A stretch of DNA of 64,000 nucleotides, from contig NZ_AQUK01000001.1 of NCBI RefSeq assembly GCF_000371805.1, positions 124,001-188,000 on the forward strand, given 5' to 3'. Origin of the DNA: Methanocaldococcus villosus KIN24-T80. Lineage in GTDB: Archaea > AGJL01 > Methanococci > Methanococcales > Methanocaldococcaceae. The translations under genes were made by a program, and so were the position numbers. Positions within the stretch are counted from its first letter, which is position 1. Every line of letters begins with the position of its first letter. The notes under the pieces were generated by a model, which was not told the DNA's origin, did no database searches, and saw only the letters and a program-made list of their open reading frames with translations. Positions 55,701-64,000 of the stretch are shown here, one piece after another.

Positions 55701-58700
55701 TTTTAGAGAGTTAGATAAAAAAATAAAGAAATTTTGGGAGGAGAATAAGATATATGATAAAGTTAAAGAGAAAAATAAGCATAATAAAGAGTTTTATTTT
55801 TTAGATGGACCTCCATATTGTTCTGGAAGAATACATTTAGGAACTGCTTGGAATAAGATCATAAAAGATACTTATTTAAGATTTAAAAGAATGCAAGGTT
55901 ATAATGTTTTAGATAAAGCAGGATGGGATATGCATGGATTGCCTATAGAAGTTAAAGTTGAACAAGAGTTTGGTATTAAGAGTAAAAAGGAGATTGAAGA
56001 AAAAATTGGAGTTGAAAAATTTATTGAAAAATGTAAAGAGTTTGCATTGAAACATAAAGAAATAATGGAAAATCAATTTAAAAATTTAGGAGTTTGGTTA
56101 GATTGGGAAAATGCATATATGCCTATCACTAAAGAATATATGGAAATTGGATGGTGGAGTCTAAAGAAAGCCCATGAAAAAGGATTATTGGCAAAAGAAT
56201 TAAGGGTTGTGTATTGGTGTCCTCGCTGTGAAACTGCATTGGCAGAGCATGAAGTTAGAGGGGAATATAAAGAGAGAGTAGATCCATCTGTATATGTTAA
56301 ATTTAAATTAAAAGATGAAGATGCATATTTAATAATATGGACTACAACTCCTTGGACATTAGTGGCCAATATTGCAGTTTCTGTTCATCCTGAATATGAT
56401 TATGCATATGTAAAATTAGAGAATGGAGAGAGATGGATTATTGCTAAAGAGTTAGTTGAAGATGTTATGAAGAAAGCTAAAATAGATAAATATGAAATAG
56501 AAAAGATTGTTAAAGGTAAAGATTTAGAATATAAAAAATATATACATCCATTATTAGAGGAAGTAGAAAGACAAAAAGAGTTTGCTGAAAAGGCACATTT
56601 TGTTATTTTAGGAGACCATGTTAGCCTAGAGGCAGGGACAGGATTGGTTCATACAGCACCTGGACATGGAGAAGAGGATTTTGAAGTGTGTAAAAATTAT
56701 AACCTACCTATTTACTCCCCAATAGATGATCAAGGAAGATATACTGAAGGTAAATGGGAAGGAATGTTTGTTAAAGATGCTGATCCTCTAATAATTGAAA
56801 CTTTAAAAGAAAAAGGATTATTAGTATATGCTGGGAAAATTAAGCACAGTTATCCACACTGCTGGAGATGTAAAACACCTTTATTGTTTAGAGCTACTGA
56901 ACAATGGTTTTTAAAAATATCAAAAATAAAAGATCAAATAATTGAACATGCTAAAACAGTAGAGTGGATCCCAGATTGGGTAGAAACTAGATATATTAAT
57001 GGAGTTAAGTATGTAGGAGATTGGAACATATCAAGACAGAGGTATTGGGGTATACCACTACCAATATGGGTTTGTGAAAAGTGTGGAAAATATATTGTTA
57101 TTGGTTCAATAGAGGAGTTAAAAAATAGAATGATTAATAATGTAGAGATAAATGATCTACATAAGCCTACAGTAGATAAGATTATCTTAAGATGTGATTG
57201 TGGAGGAGAAATGAGAAGAATTAAGGATGTGTTAGATGTATGGTTTGATTCAGGATTAGCCCCATATGCATCAATAAATTCAAAAACTCTAAAAAAAGCT
57301 GATTTTATTACAGAGGGTAATGATCAAGTCACAAAATGGTTTTACTCCCAACATGCCTTATCAGAAATTGTTTTTAATGATGTCCCTTATAAAAAATGTT
57401 TAATGCATGGATTTACTTTAGATGAGTATGGAGAAAAGATGAGTAAAAGCTTAGGAAATATTGTAGATCCTGATGATGTTGTTGAAAGATATGGGGCTGA
57501 TATTTTAAGATTCTATTTACTATCAGCTAATAAAGTTTGGGAGGATTTGAGGTTTGTTTGGAGTGAAGTTGATGATGTTTTAAGCTTATTCAACACACTA
57601 TGGAATGCTTATGCATTTGCAGTTAATTATATGGTATTAGACAACTTTAAACCAGATGACAAGTATTTCAAATATCTAAAAGATGAAGATAGATGGATAA
57701 TAAGTAAAGTTAATAGTTTGGCAAAATTAGCTATTGAAAACTTAGAAAAGCCATATTTCCATACATATACATGGGCTATTAAAGATTTCATTTTAAATGA
57801 TTTAAGTAGATGGTATATTAGATTAATAAGAGATAGAACTTGGATAGAGGGAGAAGATAATAATAAGTTTTCAGCATATCAAACATTATATTATGTTCTT
57901 TTAAAATTAGCTAAAATTATTGCTCCTGTTGCTCCACACACCGCTGAAGCTATCTATCAGAATTTAAGAACTGATGATATGGAAGAGAGTATTTTTATGT
58001 ATAGTATAGATGTAGATGAATCACTTATAGATAAAGATCTTGAAAAGGAAATGGAAATTGTTAGGAGTATAGTAGATGCTATTTATAGAGTGAGAGATAG
58101 AATAAAATATACATTGAGATACCCTATTAAAGAGATTACTATTACAGGAAATGAAGAAGTTAGAAAGGCTGTAGAAAAATTTGAGTATATTATAAAAGAC
58201 CAAGGAAATGTTAAAGAAATAAAGTTTGGAGAAGTTAGTGGAAAATACATAATTAAACCAAATTATAGAGAACTTGGAAAGAGATACAAGAGTGATGTAC
58301 CAAAAGTAGTAAATATATTAAATAACTTAGATGGGAAATGGTTGTTAGAAAAATTAAAAGAAGGTTCTGTAATTATAGATGGTTATGAGATTAAGCCAGA
58401 ATATGTTGATATAAAATTAGAATTGCCTGAAAATATTGCTGGAGAAGACTTTGGAAGAGGAACAATATATGTAAATACAGAAATGACTGAAGATTTAATA
58501 AAAGAAGGGCTTACAAGAGAGATAATTAGAAGAATACAAGCTATGAGAAAAGATTTAGATTTGGATATTAATGATAAGATAAAAGTAAAAGTTGAAGGTA
58601 TTGAGTTAGAAAATAAAGATGTTATAGAAAGAGAAGTTAGAGGGAAATTTGAAGATATAGAAGATTATGATTATATGAAAGAGTGGGAGATAAAAACACC

Positions 58701-58749
58701 AAATAAAAAAGTGCATAATGTAAAAATATATATTAAGGTTGAAAAATAA
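55678..58749 (+). CDS. ileS: isoleucyl-tRNA synthetase
   Basis: IleS charges tRNA-Ile. The 1023-residue enzyme has the HIGH-type motif HLGT at 53-56, KMSKS at 587-591, a CP1 editing domain ([15 protein letters not shown]), zinc cysteines ([28 protein letters not shown]) and an archaeal C-terminal region. I chose the ATG at 55678, which has GAGGG upstream; earlier in-frame GTG and ATG codons overlap that site. Its start lies inside the end of the upstream helical protein gene and its 3' 17 bases overlap fucA. Confidence 0.98.
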   Translation: MKKVGKVNFRELDKKIKKFWEENKIYDKVKEKNKHNKEFYFLDGPPYCSGRIHLGTAWNKIIKDTYLRFKRMQGYNVLDKAGWDMHGLPIEVKVEQEFGIKSKKEIEEKIGVEKFIEKCKEFALKHKEIMENQFKNLGVWLDWENAYMPITKEYMEIGWWSLKKAHEKGLLAKELRVVYWCPRCETALAEHEVRGEYKERVDPSVYVKFKLKDEDAYLIIWTTTPWTLVANIAVSVHPEYDYAYVKLENGERWIIAKELVEDVMKKAKIDKYEIEKIVKGKDLEYKKYIHPLLEEVERQKEFAEKAHFVILGDHVSLEAGTGLVHTAPGHGEEDFEVCKNYNLPIYSPIDDQGRYTEGKWEGMFVKDADPLIIETLKEKGLLVYAGKIKHSYPHCWRCKTPLLFRATEQWFLKISKIKDQIIEHAKTVEWIPDWVETRYINGVKYVGDWNISRQRYWGIPLPIWVCEKCGKYIVIGSIEELKNRMINNVEINDLHKPTVDKIILRCDCGGEMRRIKDVLDVWFDSGLAPYASINSKTLKKADFITEGNDQVTKWFYSQHALSEIVFNDVPYKKCLMHGFTLDEYGEKMSKSLGNIVDPDDVVERYGADILRFYLLSANKVWEDLRFVWSEVDDVLSLFNTLWNAYAFAVNYMVLDNFKPDDKYFKYLKDEDRWIISKVNSLAKLAIENLEKPYFHTYTWAIKDFILNDLSRWYIRLIRDRTWIEGEDNNKFSAYQTLYYVLLKLAKIIAPVAPHTAEAIYQNLRTDDMEESIFMYSIDVDESLIDKDLEKEMEIVRSIVDAIYRVRDRIKYTLRYPIKEITITGNEEVRKAVEKFEYIIKDQGNVKEIKFGEVSGKYIIKPNYRELGKRYKSDVPKVVNILNNLDGKWLLEKLKEGSVIIDGYEIKPEYVDIKLELPENIAGEDFGRGTIYVNTEMTEDLIKEGLTREIIRRIQAMRKDLDLDINDKIKVKVEGIELENKDVIEREVRGKFEDIEDYDYMKEWEIKTPNKKVHNVKIYIKVEK

Positions 58750-59272
58750 GTTTTAGGAGTGTTAGCTTGGCCATCTCTTCTAAAACTTCTACTTTTATAT
58801 AAGCTGATTTTAAACTATCTCCTAAACACACAACTCCATGATTTTTTAATATAATAACATCTTCATCTCTTTTAGCTACAGCTTCAGCCAATTCTAAACT
58901 TCCAGCTTCATAGTAATCAACATACCCCACATTTAAAAATTTTCCTTCAGGAGTTAATAATTCTATTTTTTTATCAATTATTGAAAGGAAAGTTGAAATT
59001 AAAGAGTGGGTGTGTATTATAGCTTTAACATCTTCTCTATTCTTATATATGTATAAATGCATAAATCTTTCTGATGTGGGATTTCCTTTAATAACATTCC
59101 CATCAATATCCATTTCAGCTATATCCTTCTCTTTTAAAAAACCTAATATTGAACCTGTAGGGGTTAAATATATCTTACTCCCCTCTCTAACAGAAACATT
59201 ACCTCCTGATCCTACTACATATTTTCTTTCATATAGGAGATGGCATATTTTTATAAACTCTTTTTTATTCAT
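58733..59272 (-). CDS. fucA: L-fuculose-phosphate aldolase family (class II aldolase)
   Basis: This 179-residue zinc aldolase cleaves or forms fuculose-1-phosphate type substrates. The M. jannaschii homologue (MJ1418) has been proposed to supply lactaldehyde for coenzyme F420. Seen are [22 protein letters not shown], the zinc-binding [11 protein letters not shown] and the last His in [18 protein letters not shown] precedes the ATG. It overlaps tgtA by eight bases upstream and ileS by 17 at its 3' end. Related aldolases for other phosphorylated sugars cannot be excluded. Confidence 0.88.
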   Translation of the reverse strand: MNKKEFIKICHLLYERKYVVGSGGNVSVREGSKIYLTPTGSILGFLKEKDIAEMDIDGNVIKGNPTSERFMHLYIYKNREDVKAIIHTHSLISTFLSIIDKKIELLTPEGKFLNVGYVDYYEAGSLELAEAVAKRDEDVIILKNHGVVCLGDSLKSAYIKVEVLEEMAKLTLLKLIFQP

Positions 59273-61211
59273 AAATTCCCCCTCTAACTTTAACAGCTAA
59301 GCCATTGTTAAACTCTCTCATTTCCACTCCATTTAAAATATTTGTTCCATAAGCTAGCAACTCATCATTTTCATTAACAACAATAACCTCCTCATAAGGC
59401 CTCAGCTCCTCATCAGCATCAACAATAAATTTTGCAAATACATTTCTTCCTTTTTTTACAAATGGTTCAGCTTCTTTATTTACTACCACTCTATATTTTG
59501 GAAAGGGGATTTTTTCCCATAAAAGTTTAGCCCCTAATTTAGAAGGGATCAAAAAGTTATCATGACTTCTAATGGAAAAGAGTAAATCTCCATTTTCATT
59601 TAATACTTTCCTCAACCTTCCTGTGTTCTTACTTCTAATAACTCTAACATTTACACCTTCTAATATATCATATCCATATTGATATTGAAGCATTTTCCTA
59701 ATTCTATAAGCATTAGAATCAAAATCCTCAGAAAATAGGCTAGTGTAATAATTATAACTCCTTATATCTAAAATATTTTCCTCACCTATCTTTTTTCTTA
59801 ACCAATTAATAAACTCCTCTATGAATCTATCATTAATATTTTTTTCAAAATCATATAACTCCGGAGCTTCATGCTGTGAGAGTGGGTATATAGTGTCTAT
59901 ATAGTATGGAATTAATCCAAAAATAGGATGTTTTATTAAAATATCTACATCTGTCTTCACAATATTGATATGCTCACTATATGGTCTTTCCACTTTAGAG
60001 GATATGTTAGTAATATAAACTTTATTATACTTAATTCTCTTTAATCTTTTTTTATGTCTTAATACTTCTGGCCTATAAAGTGATTCTATACCAGTATAAA
60101 AGAAAGCTGATTTTTTTGTAACTGGATCAAACTTCTCTATATACTCCATATAATTTTTTAAAATCCTATAAGCTTCTAAAAGCTTTGGATGAGCTCTAAC
60201 TCTTTTTTCAACAAATTCCCATAATGATCCTTCTTTAATAGCCTCTTTTATCTTATTTATCTCTTCAAAAGTTACATATAAATTGTGTTCAGCTAATAAC
60301 CTTTCTCTCTCTTTTTCATCTAAATTATAGAGTTCATTTGGTTTATATTCTAAACATACAGGACAACTACATGGAAATTCTTTAAGATCTTTCATCTCCT
60401 CTAAATGTAATGTTCCTGTCTCTGTTAAATATCTTCCATCTTTAGCATATAAAGAATATGCAGCAGAATCAAAAAGATCACATCCTAATAAAACTGCTAA
60501 AGAGAAAAACATTGGATGCCCACAACCAAATAGGTGAATTGGTTTATTGTTTGGTAAATACATTTTGGAATTTATTATTATTTCAACAACTTCTCTAAAT
60601 CTATAGCTTTCCATTAGTGGTACAACAGCACCTATTGGGTAGATATCAAAGTTTAATTTGCTCATCTCTATAGCTGATTTTTTTCTTAAATCTAAATATG
60701 TAGAACCTTGAATTGTTCCATTTAATAATAACCTATAACCTCTCTCTTCCCTTAATTTTATAGCTTCTTTTGCTCTTCTTAATGTCTCTTCTAAATCTCT
60801 CTCAGCCTTTTCTTTATCAACATCTGGAGGGGTAGGAATATCTAAGATTGTTCCTACATCAACTCCTATTCTCTCTTGAAACTCTATAATTTCATTAGGC
60901 TCAACATCTATTTTTCCATAAACACTGAGTTGATAAGACCCACTATCTGTAACAACAATCTTATCAAAATTTAATAATTTATGCACTCCCAATTTTTCAG
61001 CAATTTCTCTTAAAAATTTGTTTTTATATATTATATATGAATTTGTTATAACTATATCAGCAAGTTTTTTTATAAAATCTATTGGAACACTCTGTTTTTT
61101 TGGATTTGGGTGCACAACAGGCATTATTGTTGGAGTTTCTATCTTCTTATTATTTATCTCTAATAAGCAAACCCTTCCCATCCCATCTCTATACTTTATT
61201 TCAAATCTCAT
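59265..61211 (-). CDS. tgtA: archaeosine tRNA-guanine transglycosylase (one-chain form with PUA)
   Basis: TgtA exchanges guanine 15 of archaeal tRNAs for preQ0, made by QueC (9.6-10.3 kb here). The 648 residues comprise a TIM barrel with [13 protein letters not shown] and [11 protein letters not shown], the zinc-binding CSCPVC with a following His (AEHNLYVTF), and C-terminal domains ending in PUA ([20 protein letters not shown]). All are in one chain, so no split TgtA2/ArcS fragment is involved. AAGGGATAAT precedes the ATG. Later conversion to archaeosine needs ArcS or another enzyme not in the window. Confidence 0.97.
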   Translation of the reverse strand: MRFEIKYRDGMGRVCLLEINNKKIETPTIMPVVHPNPKKQSVPIDFIKKLADIVITNSYIIYKNKFLREIAEKLGVHKLLNFDKIVVTDSGSYQLSVYGKIDVEPNEIIEFQERIGVDVGTILDIPTPPDVDKEKAERDLEETLRRAKEAIKLREERGYRLLLNGTIQGSTYLDLRKKSAIEMSKLNFDIYPIGAVVPLMESYRFREVVEIIINSKMYLPNNKPIHLFGCGHPMFFSLAVLLGCDLFDSAAYSLYAKDGRYLTETGTLHLEEMKDLKEFPCSCPVCLEYKPNELYNLDEKERERLLAEHNLYVTFEEINKIKEAIKEGSLWEFVEKRVRAHPKLLEAYRILKNYMEYIEKFDPVTKKSAFFYTGIESLYRPEVLRHKKRLKRIKYNKVYITNISSKVERPYSEHINIVKTDVDILIKHPIFGLIPYYIDTIYPLSQHEAPELYDFEKNINDRFIEEFINWLRKKIGEENILDIRSYNYYTSLFSEDFDSNAYRIRKMLQYQYGYDILEGVNVRVIRSKNTGRLRKVLNENGDLLFSIRSHDNFLIPSKLGAKLLWEKIPFPKYRVVVNKEAEPFVKKGRNVFAKFIVDADEELRPYEEVIVVNENDELLAYGTNILNGVEMREFNNGLAVKVRGGIYE

Positions 61212-61287
61212 ATTATCCCTTTGAGCTTATTTATAACAAAAATTATAAATTAATTATATAATATAATTTAGCTTCTGGGTGATATGT

Positions 61288-62415
61288 TTGAATTTAGATA
61301 GGTATAAAAACTTAAAGAGGCAAAATAGAGAAACAATTAATTTAAATCCTATACAAAGAGGAGGAGTAATTCCTTCAGAGGCTAAAAAGGCAATATATGA
61401 ATTTTGGGATGGATATAGTATTTGTGACTTTTGCCATGGTAGGTTAGATGAAATTGACAATCCTCCAGTAAGAGATTTTTTAAATGATTTATCAGAATTT
61501 TTGAATATGGATATAGTTAGACTAACCCATGGAGCAAGAGAAGGAAAATTTATAGTTATGCATGCATTATGTAAAGAAGGAGATTATATTGTATTAGATA
61601 AAAATGCTCACTATACAAGCTATTTAGCAGCAGAAAGGGCTAAATTAAATATAGCTGAAGTAGGATATGAGAAAGAGTATCCTATATATAAGATAGACTT
61701 AGAAAGATATAAAGAGGTTATTGATGAATTGGAGGACAAGAATAAATCTATAGGTTTAATTTTATTAACACATGTTGATGGGAATTTTGGTAATTTAAAT
61801 GATGCTAAAAAGGTTGGAAAGATAGCTAAAAGTAAAGGTTATCCATTTCTCTTAAACTGTGCTTATACAGTAGGAAGAATGCCCGTAGATGGGAAAAAAT
61901 TAAAGGCAGATTTTATAGTAGCATCAGGACACAAAAGTATGGCAGCTTCAGGACCAATAGGTGTGCTAGCATTTAATGAAGAGTTTTCTGAAGTGATTAA
62001 GACATCTAAAAGATATCCTATAAAAGAAGTAGAATTTTTAGGTTGCACAAGTAGGGGTTTGCCATTAATAACATTAATGGCTTCATTTCCTTATGTGGTT
62101 AATAGGGTTAAGTATTGGGAGGATGAAATTAAAAAAACAAGATATGTTGTTGATGAGCTTGAAAAAATAGGATTTAAACAGCTTGGAATTAAACCAAAAG
62201 AACATGATTTAATAAAATTTGAGACACCAATATTAGATGAAATTGCTAAAAGAGACAAAAGGAAAGGATACTTTTTTTATGATGAGTTAAAGAAGAGAGG
62301 GATTACTGGAATTAAGCCTGGAGTGACTAAAGAGGTTAAAATGAGTGTTTATGGTTTAGAATGGGAGCAAGTTGAATACGTTGTTAATGCCATAAAAGAA
62401 ATAGTTAATAGGTGA
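61288..62415 (+). CDS. pscS: O-phosphoseryl-tRNA:cysteinyl-tRNA synthase (SepCysS)
   Basis: SepCysS converts phosphoseryl-tRNA(Cys) to cysteinyl-tRNA(Cys), the main cysteine route in many methanogens. This 375-residue PLP enzyme has NPIQRGGVIPSEAKKAI, the active-site cysteines Cys46 and Cys49 in ICDFCHGRLDE, a third Cys in FLGCTSRGLPL, and the PLP lysine in ASGHKSMAASGP. The start appears to be TTG at 61288, four bases after GGTGAT; an ATG at 61284 is out of frame. carA follows after six bases. SepRS is not in the window. Confidence 0.93.
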   Translation: MNLDRYKNLKRQNRETINLNPIQRGGVIPSEAKKAIYEFWDGYSICDFCHGRLDEIDNPPVRDFLNDLSEFLNMDIVRLTHGAREGKFIVMHALCKEGDYIVLDKNAHYTSYLAAERAKLNIAEVGYEKEYPIYKIDLERYKEVIDELEDKNKSIGLILLTHVDGNFGNLNDAKKVGKIAKSKGYPFLLNCAYTVGRMPVDGKKLKADFIVASGHKSMAASGPIGVLAFNEEFSEVIKTSKRYPIKEVEFLGCTSRGLPLITLMASFPYVVNRVKYWEDEIKKTRYVVDELEKIGFKQLGIKPKEHDLIKFETPILDEIAKRDKRKGYFFYDELKKRGITGIKPGVTKEVKMSVYGLEWEQVEYVVNAIKEIVNR

Positions 62416-62421
62416 GCTGAT

Positions 62422-63465
62422 ATGGAAGCTGTATTAGTTTTAGAAGATGGAACTGTTTTAAAAGGTTATGGATTTGGGGCAGAGAAGGAAGTTTATGGAG
62501 AGCTGGTGTTTACAACTGTTATGACAGGTTATGTAGAGGTATTAACTGATCCATCTTATAAAGGTCAAATTGTTGTAATGACTTACCCTTTAATTGGAAA
62601 CTATGGAGTTTCTGAGAGATGGTTTGAATCTGATGGAATAAAGGTTGAGGGGTATGTTGTTAGAGAAGCTACATCTGATAGTATAAAAGAGTTCTTAAAA
62701 TCATATGACATTCCAGGCATTGAGGGAATAGACACAAGATTTTTAACAAAAAAGATCAGAAGTGGAGGGGTAGTTAAGGCCTGTTTAAAAACTGGTGAAA
62801 AAATTGGAAAAGATGAAATAGAAGAGATTAAAGAAAAAGTTAAAGATTATAAGGATATATCTGAAATTGATTTAGTACCATTAGTATCCACTAAAAAAGT
62901 TATAATTCATAAACCTGATAAAGTAAAATATAGGTGTGTTTTAATTGACTGTGGGGTAAAGAAGAATATAATTAATAATTTATTAAAGAGAAACTGTGAG
63001 GTAATTCAAGTACCTTATAACACAAGCTATGATAAAATTTTAGAATATAAACCAGACTTTGTTCTTATTTCTAATGGTCCTGGAGATCCAAAAAGGTTAA
63101 AAGAGGTTATAAAAACAATAAAATGTTTATTTGGTCACTTACCTTTAACAGGTATTTGTTTGGGAAATCAATTATTAGCCTTAGCTTTAGGAGGAGACAC
63201 TTATAAAATGAAATTTGGTCATAGAGGAGGAAATCATCCTGTTAAAGATTTAAGGGATGGAAAGGTTTATATCACCTCACAAAACCATGGATTTGCTGTT
63301 AAAGATGTTGATGCTGACATTATATTTAAAAATTTAAATGATAACACAGTAGAAGGTATTGCTGATAAAGATATCCTTTCTGTTCAATTCCATCCAGAAG
63401 CTAGACCAGGACCAAGAGATACTGAATTTATATTTGATCAGATGGTAAAGCTTATTAGAAGATGA
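62422..63465 (+). CDS. carA: carbamoyl phosphate synthase small subunit
   Basis: CarA hydrolyses glutamine and passes ammonia to CarB for carbamoyl phosphate, used for arginine and for pyrimidines (with PyrB/PyrI). The 347-residue protein has the N-terminal dimer domain ([20 protein letters not shown]) and a class I amidotransferase. That domain shows [10 protein letters not shown], the nucleophile in [16 protein letters not shown] and the His-Glu pair in [18 protein letters not shown] lies before the ATG. CarB is not in the window. It follows SepCysS closely, but the functions are unrelated. Confidence 0.97.
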   Translation: MEAVLVLEDGTVLKGYGFGAEKEVYGELVFTTVMTGYVEVLTDPSYKGQIVVMTYPLIGNYGVSERWFESDGIKVEGYVVREATSDSIKEFLKSYDIPGIEGIDTRFLTKKIRSGGVVKACLKTGEKIGKDEIEEIKEKVKDYKDISEIDLVPLVSTKKVIIHKPDKVKYRCVLIDCGVKKNIINNLLKRNCEVIQVPYNTSYDKILEYKPDFVLISNGPGDPKRLKEVIKTIKCLFGHLPLTGICLGNQLLALALGGDTYKMKFGHRGGNHPVKDLRDGKVYITSQNHGFAVKDVDADIIFKNLNDNTVEGIADKDILSVQFHPEARPGPRDTEFIFDQMVKLIRR

Positions 63466-63488
63466 TTTTTTCTTTTATTGGTGGAAAT

Positions 63489-64000
63489 ATGGTTAAAAAG
63501 AACATAAAATGGATAAAAAAAAGAAAAAGGGATTTATATTATAAATTAGCAAAAAAATTAAATTATAGATCAAGGGCTTCATTTAAATTAATGCAATTAA
63601 ATGAAAAATTTAATATTATAAAACCAGGAAATGTTGTTTTAGATTTAGGTTGTGCTCCTGGAGGGTGGATGCAAGTTGCAAGAGAGATTGTGGGAGAAGA
63701 GGGATTTGTTATAGGGATAGATTTACAAAAGGTTAAACCATTTAAATATAACAATGTTATAGCCATAAAAGGAGATTTTACATTAGAAGAAAATTTAAAG
63801 AAGATAAAAGAGCTTATTCCAAATGAAGATAAGAAAGTTGATGTAGTTATTAGTGATGCTTCTCCAAACATTAGTGGTTATTGGGATTTTGATCATGCAA
63901 GATCAATAGATCTCTGTAAAACAGCCTTACAAATAGCTACAGAAATGCTAAAAGAGAGAGGAAATTTTTTAGCTAAAGTGTTTTATGGTGATATGGTTAA
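63489..64000 (+). CDS. rlmE: 23S rRNA 2'-O-ribose methyltransferase RlmE/FtsJ family (cut by window edge)
   Basis: RlmE (FtsJ) methylates a ribose 2'-O in the A loop of large-subunit rRNA. About 170 residues are visible: [16 protein letters not shown] (first catalytic Lys), [16 protein letters not shown] (SAM motif), [18 protein letters not shown] (catalytic Asp) and FLAKVFYGD (second Lys). A 2'-O-methyltransferase for tRNA of the same fold is the alternative. GGTGG precedes the ATG at 63489. The 3' end lies past base 64000. Confidence 0.93.
   Translation, partial: MVKKNIKWIKKRKRDLYYKLAKKLNYRSRASFKLMQLNEKFNIIKPGNVVLDLGCAPGGWMQVAREIVGEEGFVIGIDLQKVKPFKYNNVIAIKGDFTLEENLKKIKELIPNEDKKVDVVISDASPNISGYWDFDHARSIDLCKTALQIATEMLKERGNFLAKVFYGDMV

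Noticed and set aside
1-64000. CRISPR arrays, insertion sequences, integrases or prophage genes
   Set aside because: No regularly spaced repeats, transposase or integrase motifs or terminal inverted repeats were seen. Every stretch is filled by core-type genes.

Overview
The window reads as a gene-dense stretch of a methanogen chromosome, most likely a Methanocaldococcus-type (Methanocaldococcales) hyperthermophilic archaeon. The evidence is the AT-rich DNA beside a very GC-rich tRNA, and a set of methanogen or archaeal genes. These include sulfopyruvate decarboxylase (coenzyme M), AksA (coenzyme B), SepCysS, archaeosine TgtA, the six-gene porGDABEF operon, GHMP-type shikimate kinase, archaeal Rio2, class I CCA enzyme, Mre11/Rad50 and 5'-deoxyadenosine deaminase. 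Most starts follow a GGTGA-type ribosome binding site by about 3-8 bases. I used this to choose start codons, which are often TTG and in one case apparently ATA. Gene names come from recognising protein families by eye; no search was run.

Layout. 1-8 kb: truD (cut by the window edge), tRNA-Val and pyrI on the minus strand; a DUF169 gene and thioredoxin; a TIM-barrel hydrolase; a CobB/CobQ-like gene with dapB and bioW; then purL-ndk. 8-13 kb: dadD, then queC, a Toprim protein, a helical-repeat protein and a small V4R-N-domain protein. 13-21 kb: rqcH (NEMF/Rqc2) facing rad50, a radical SAM-TRAM protein and cobQ. 21-31.6 kb: comE, then a long minus-strand run: DUF63, TPR, trm14, aksA, rio2, DUF530-like, cca, shikimate kinase, a nuclease lipoprotein, hisG, UPF0058. 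31.8-42.8 kb: a V4R-domain gene, then a second long minus-strand run: three small unknowns, prenyl synthase, hypF, bioB, a METTL5-like methylase, leuS, hycI, mre11. 42.8-53 kb: an AIR-synthase-like gene, cobS, DUF357, porGDABEF-uppP, a RecJ-like DHH protein, a LarE-like protein, RNA ligase. 53-64 kb: a lipoprotein, a zinc-ribbon protein, the PIN-type RNA-ligase partner, two small unknowns, ileS, fucA, tgtA, SepCysS, carA and the start of rlmE.

Much of the window serves tRNA and translation: TruD, Trm14, CCA enzyme, QueC/TgtA, LeuS, IleS, SepCysS, RNA ligase and its PIN partner, METTL5-like, RlmE, RqcH and Rio2. Other themes are cofactors (cobalamin, biotin, CoM, CoB, deazapurine), hydrogenase maturation (HypF, HycI), pyruvate oxidoreduction and DNA repair. 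I see no transposon, CRISPR array, rRNA or prophage. No gap between genes exceeds about 215 bases.

The points most worth a second look are: the AUA start implied for rio2; the overlap of nine of ten convergent gene pairs; a biotin synthase with Ser in place of one cluster cysteine and an added Cys; a 54-base perfect repeat inside porE and porF; a free-standing paralogue of the V4R protein's N-terminal domain; and the RNA ligase, PIN partner and zinc-ribbon neighbourhood.
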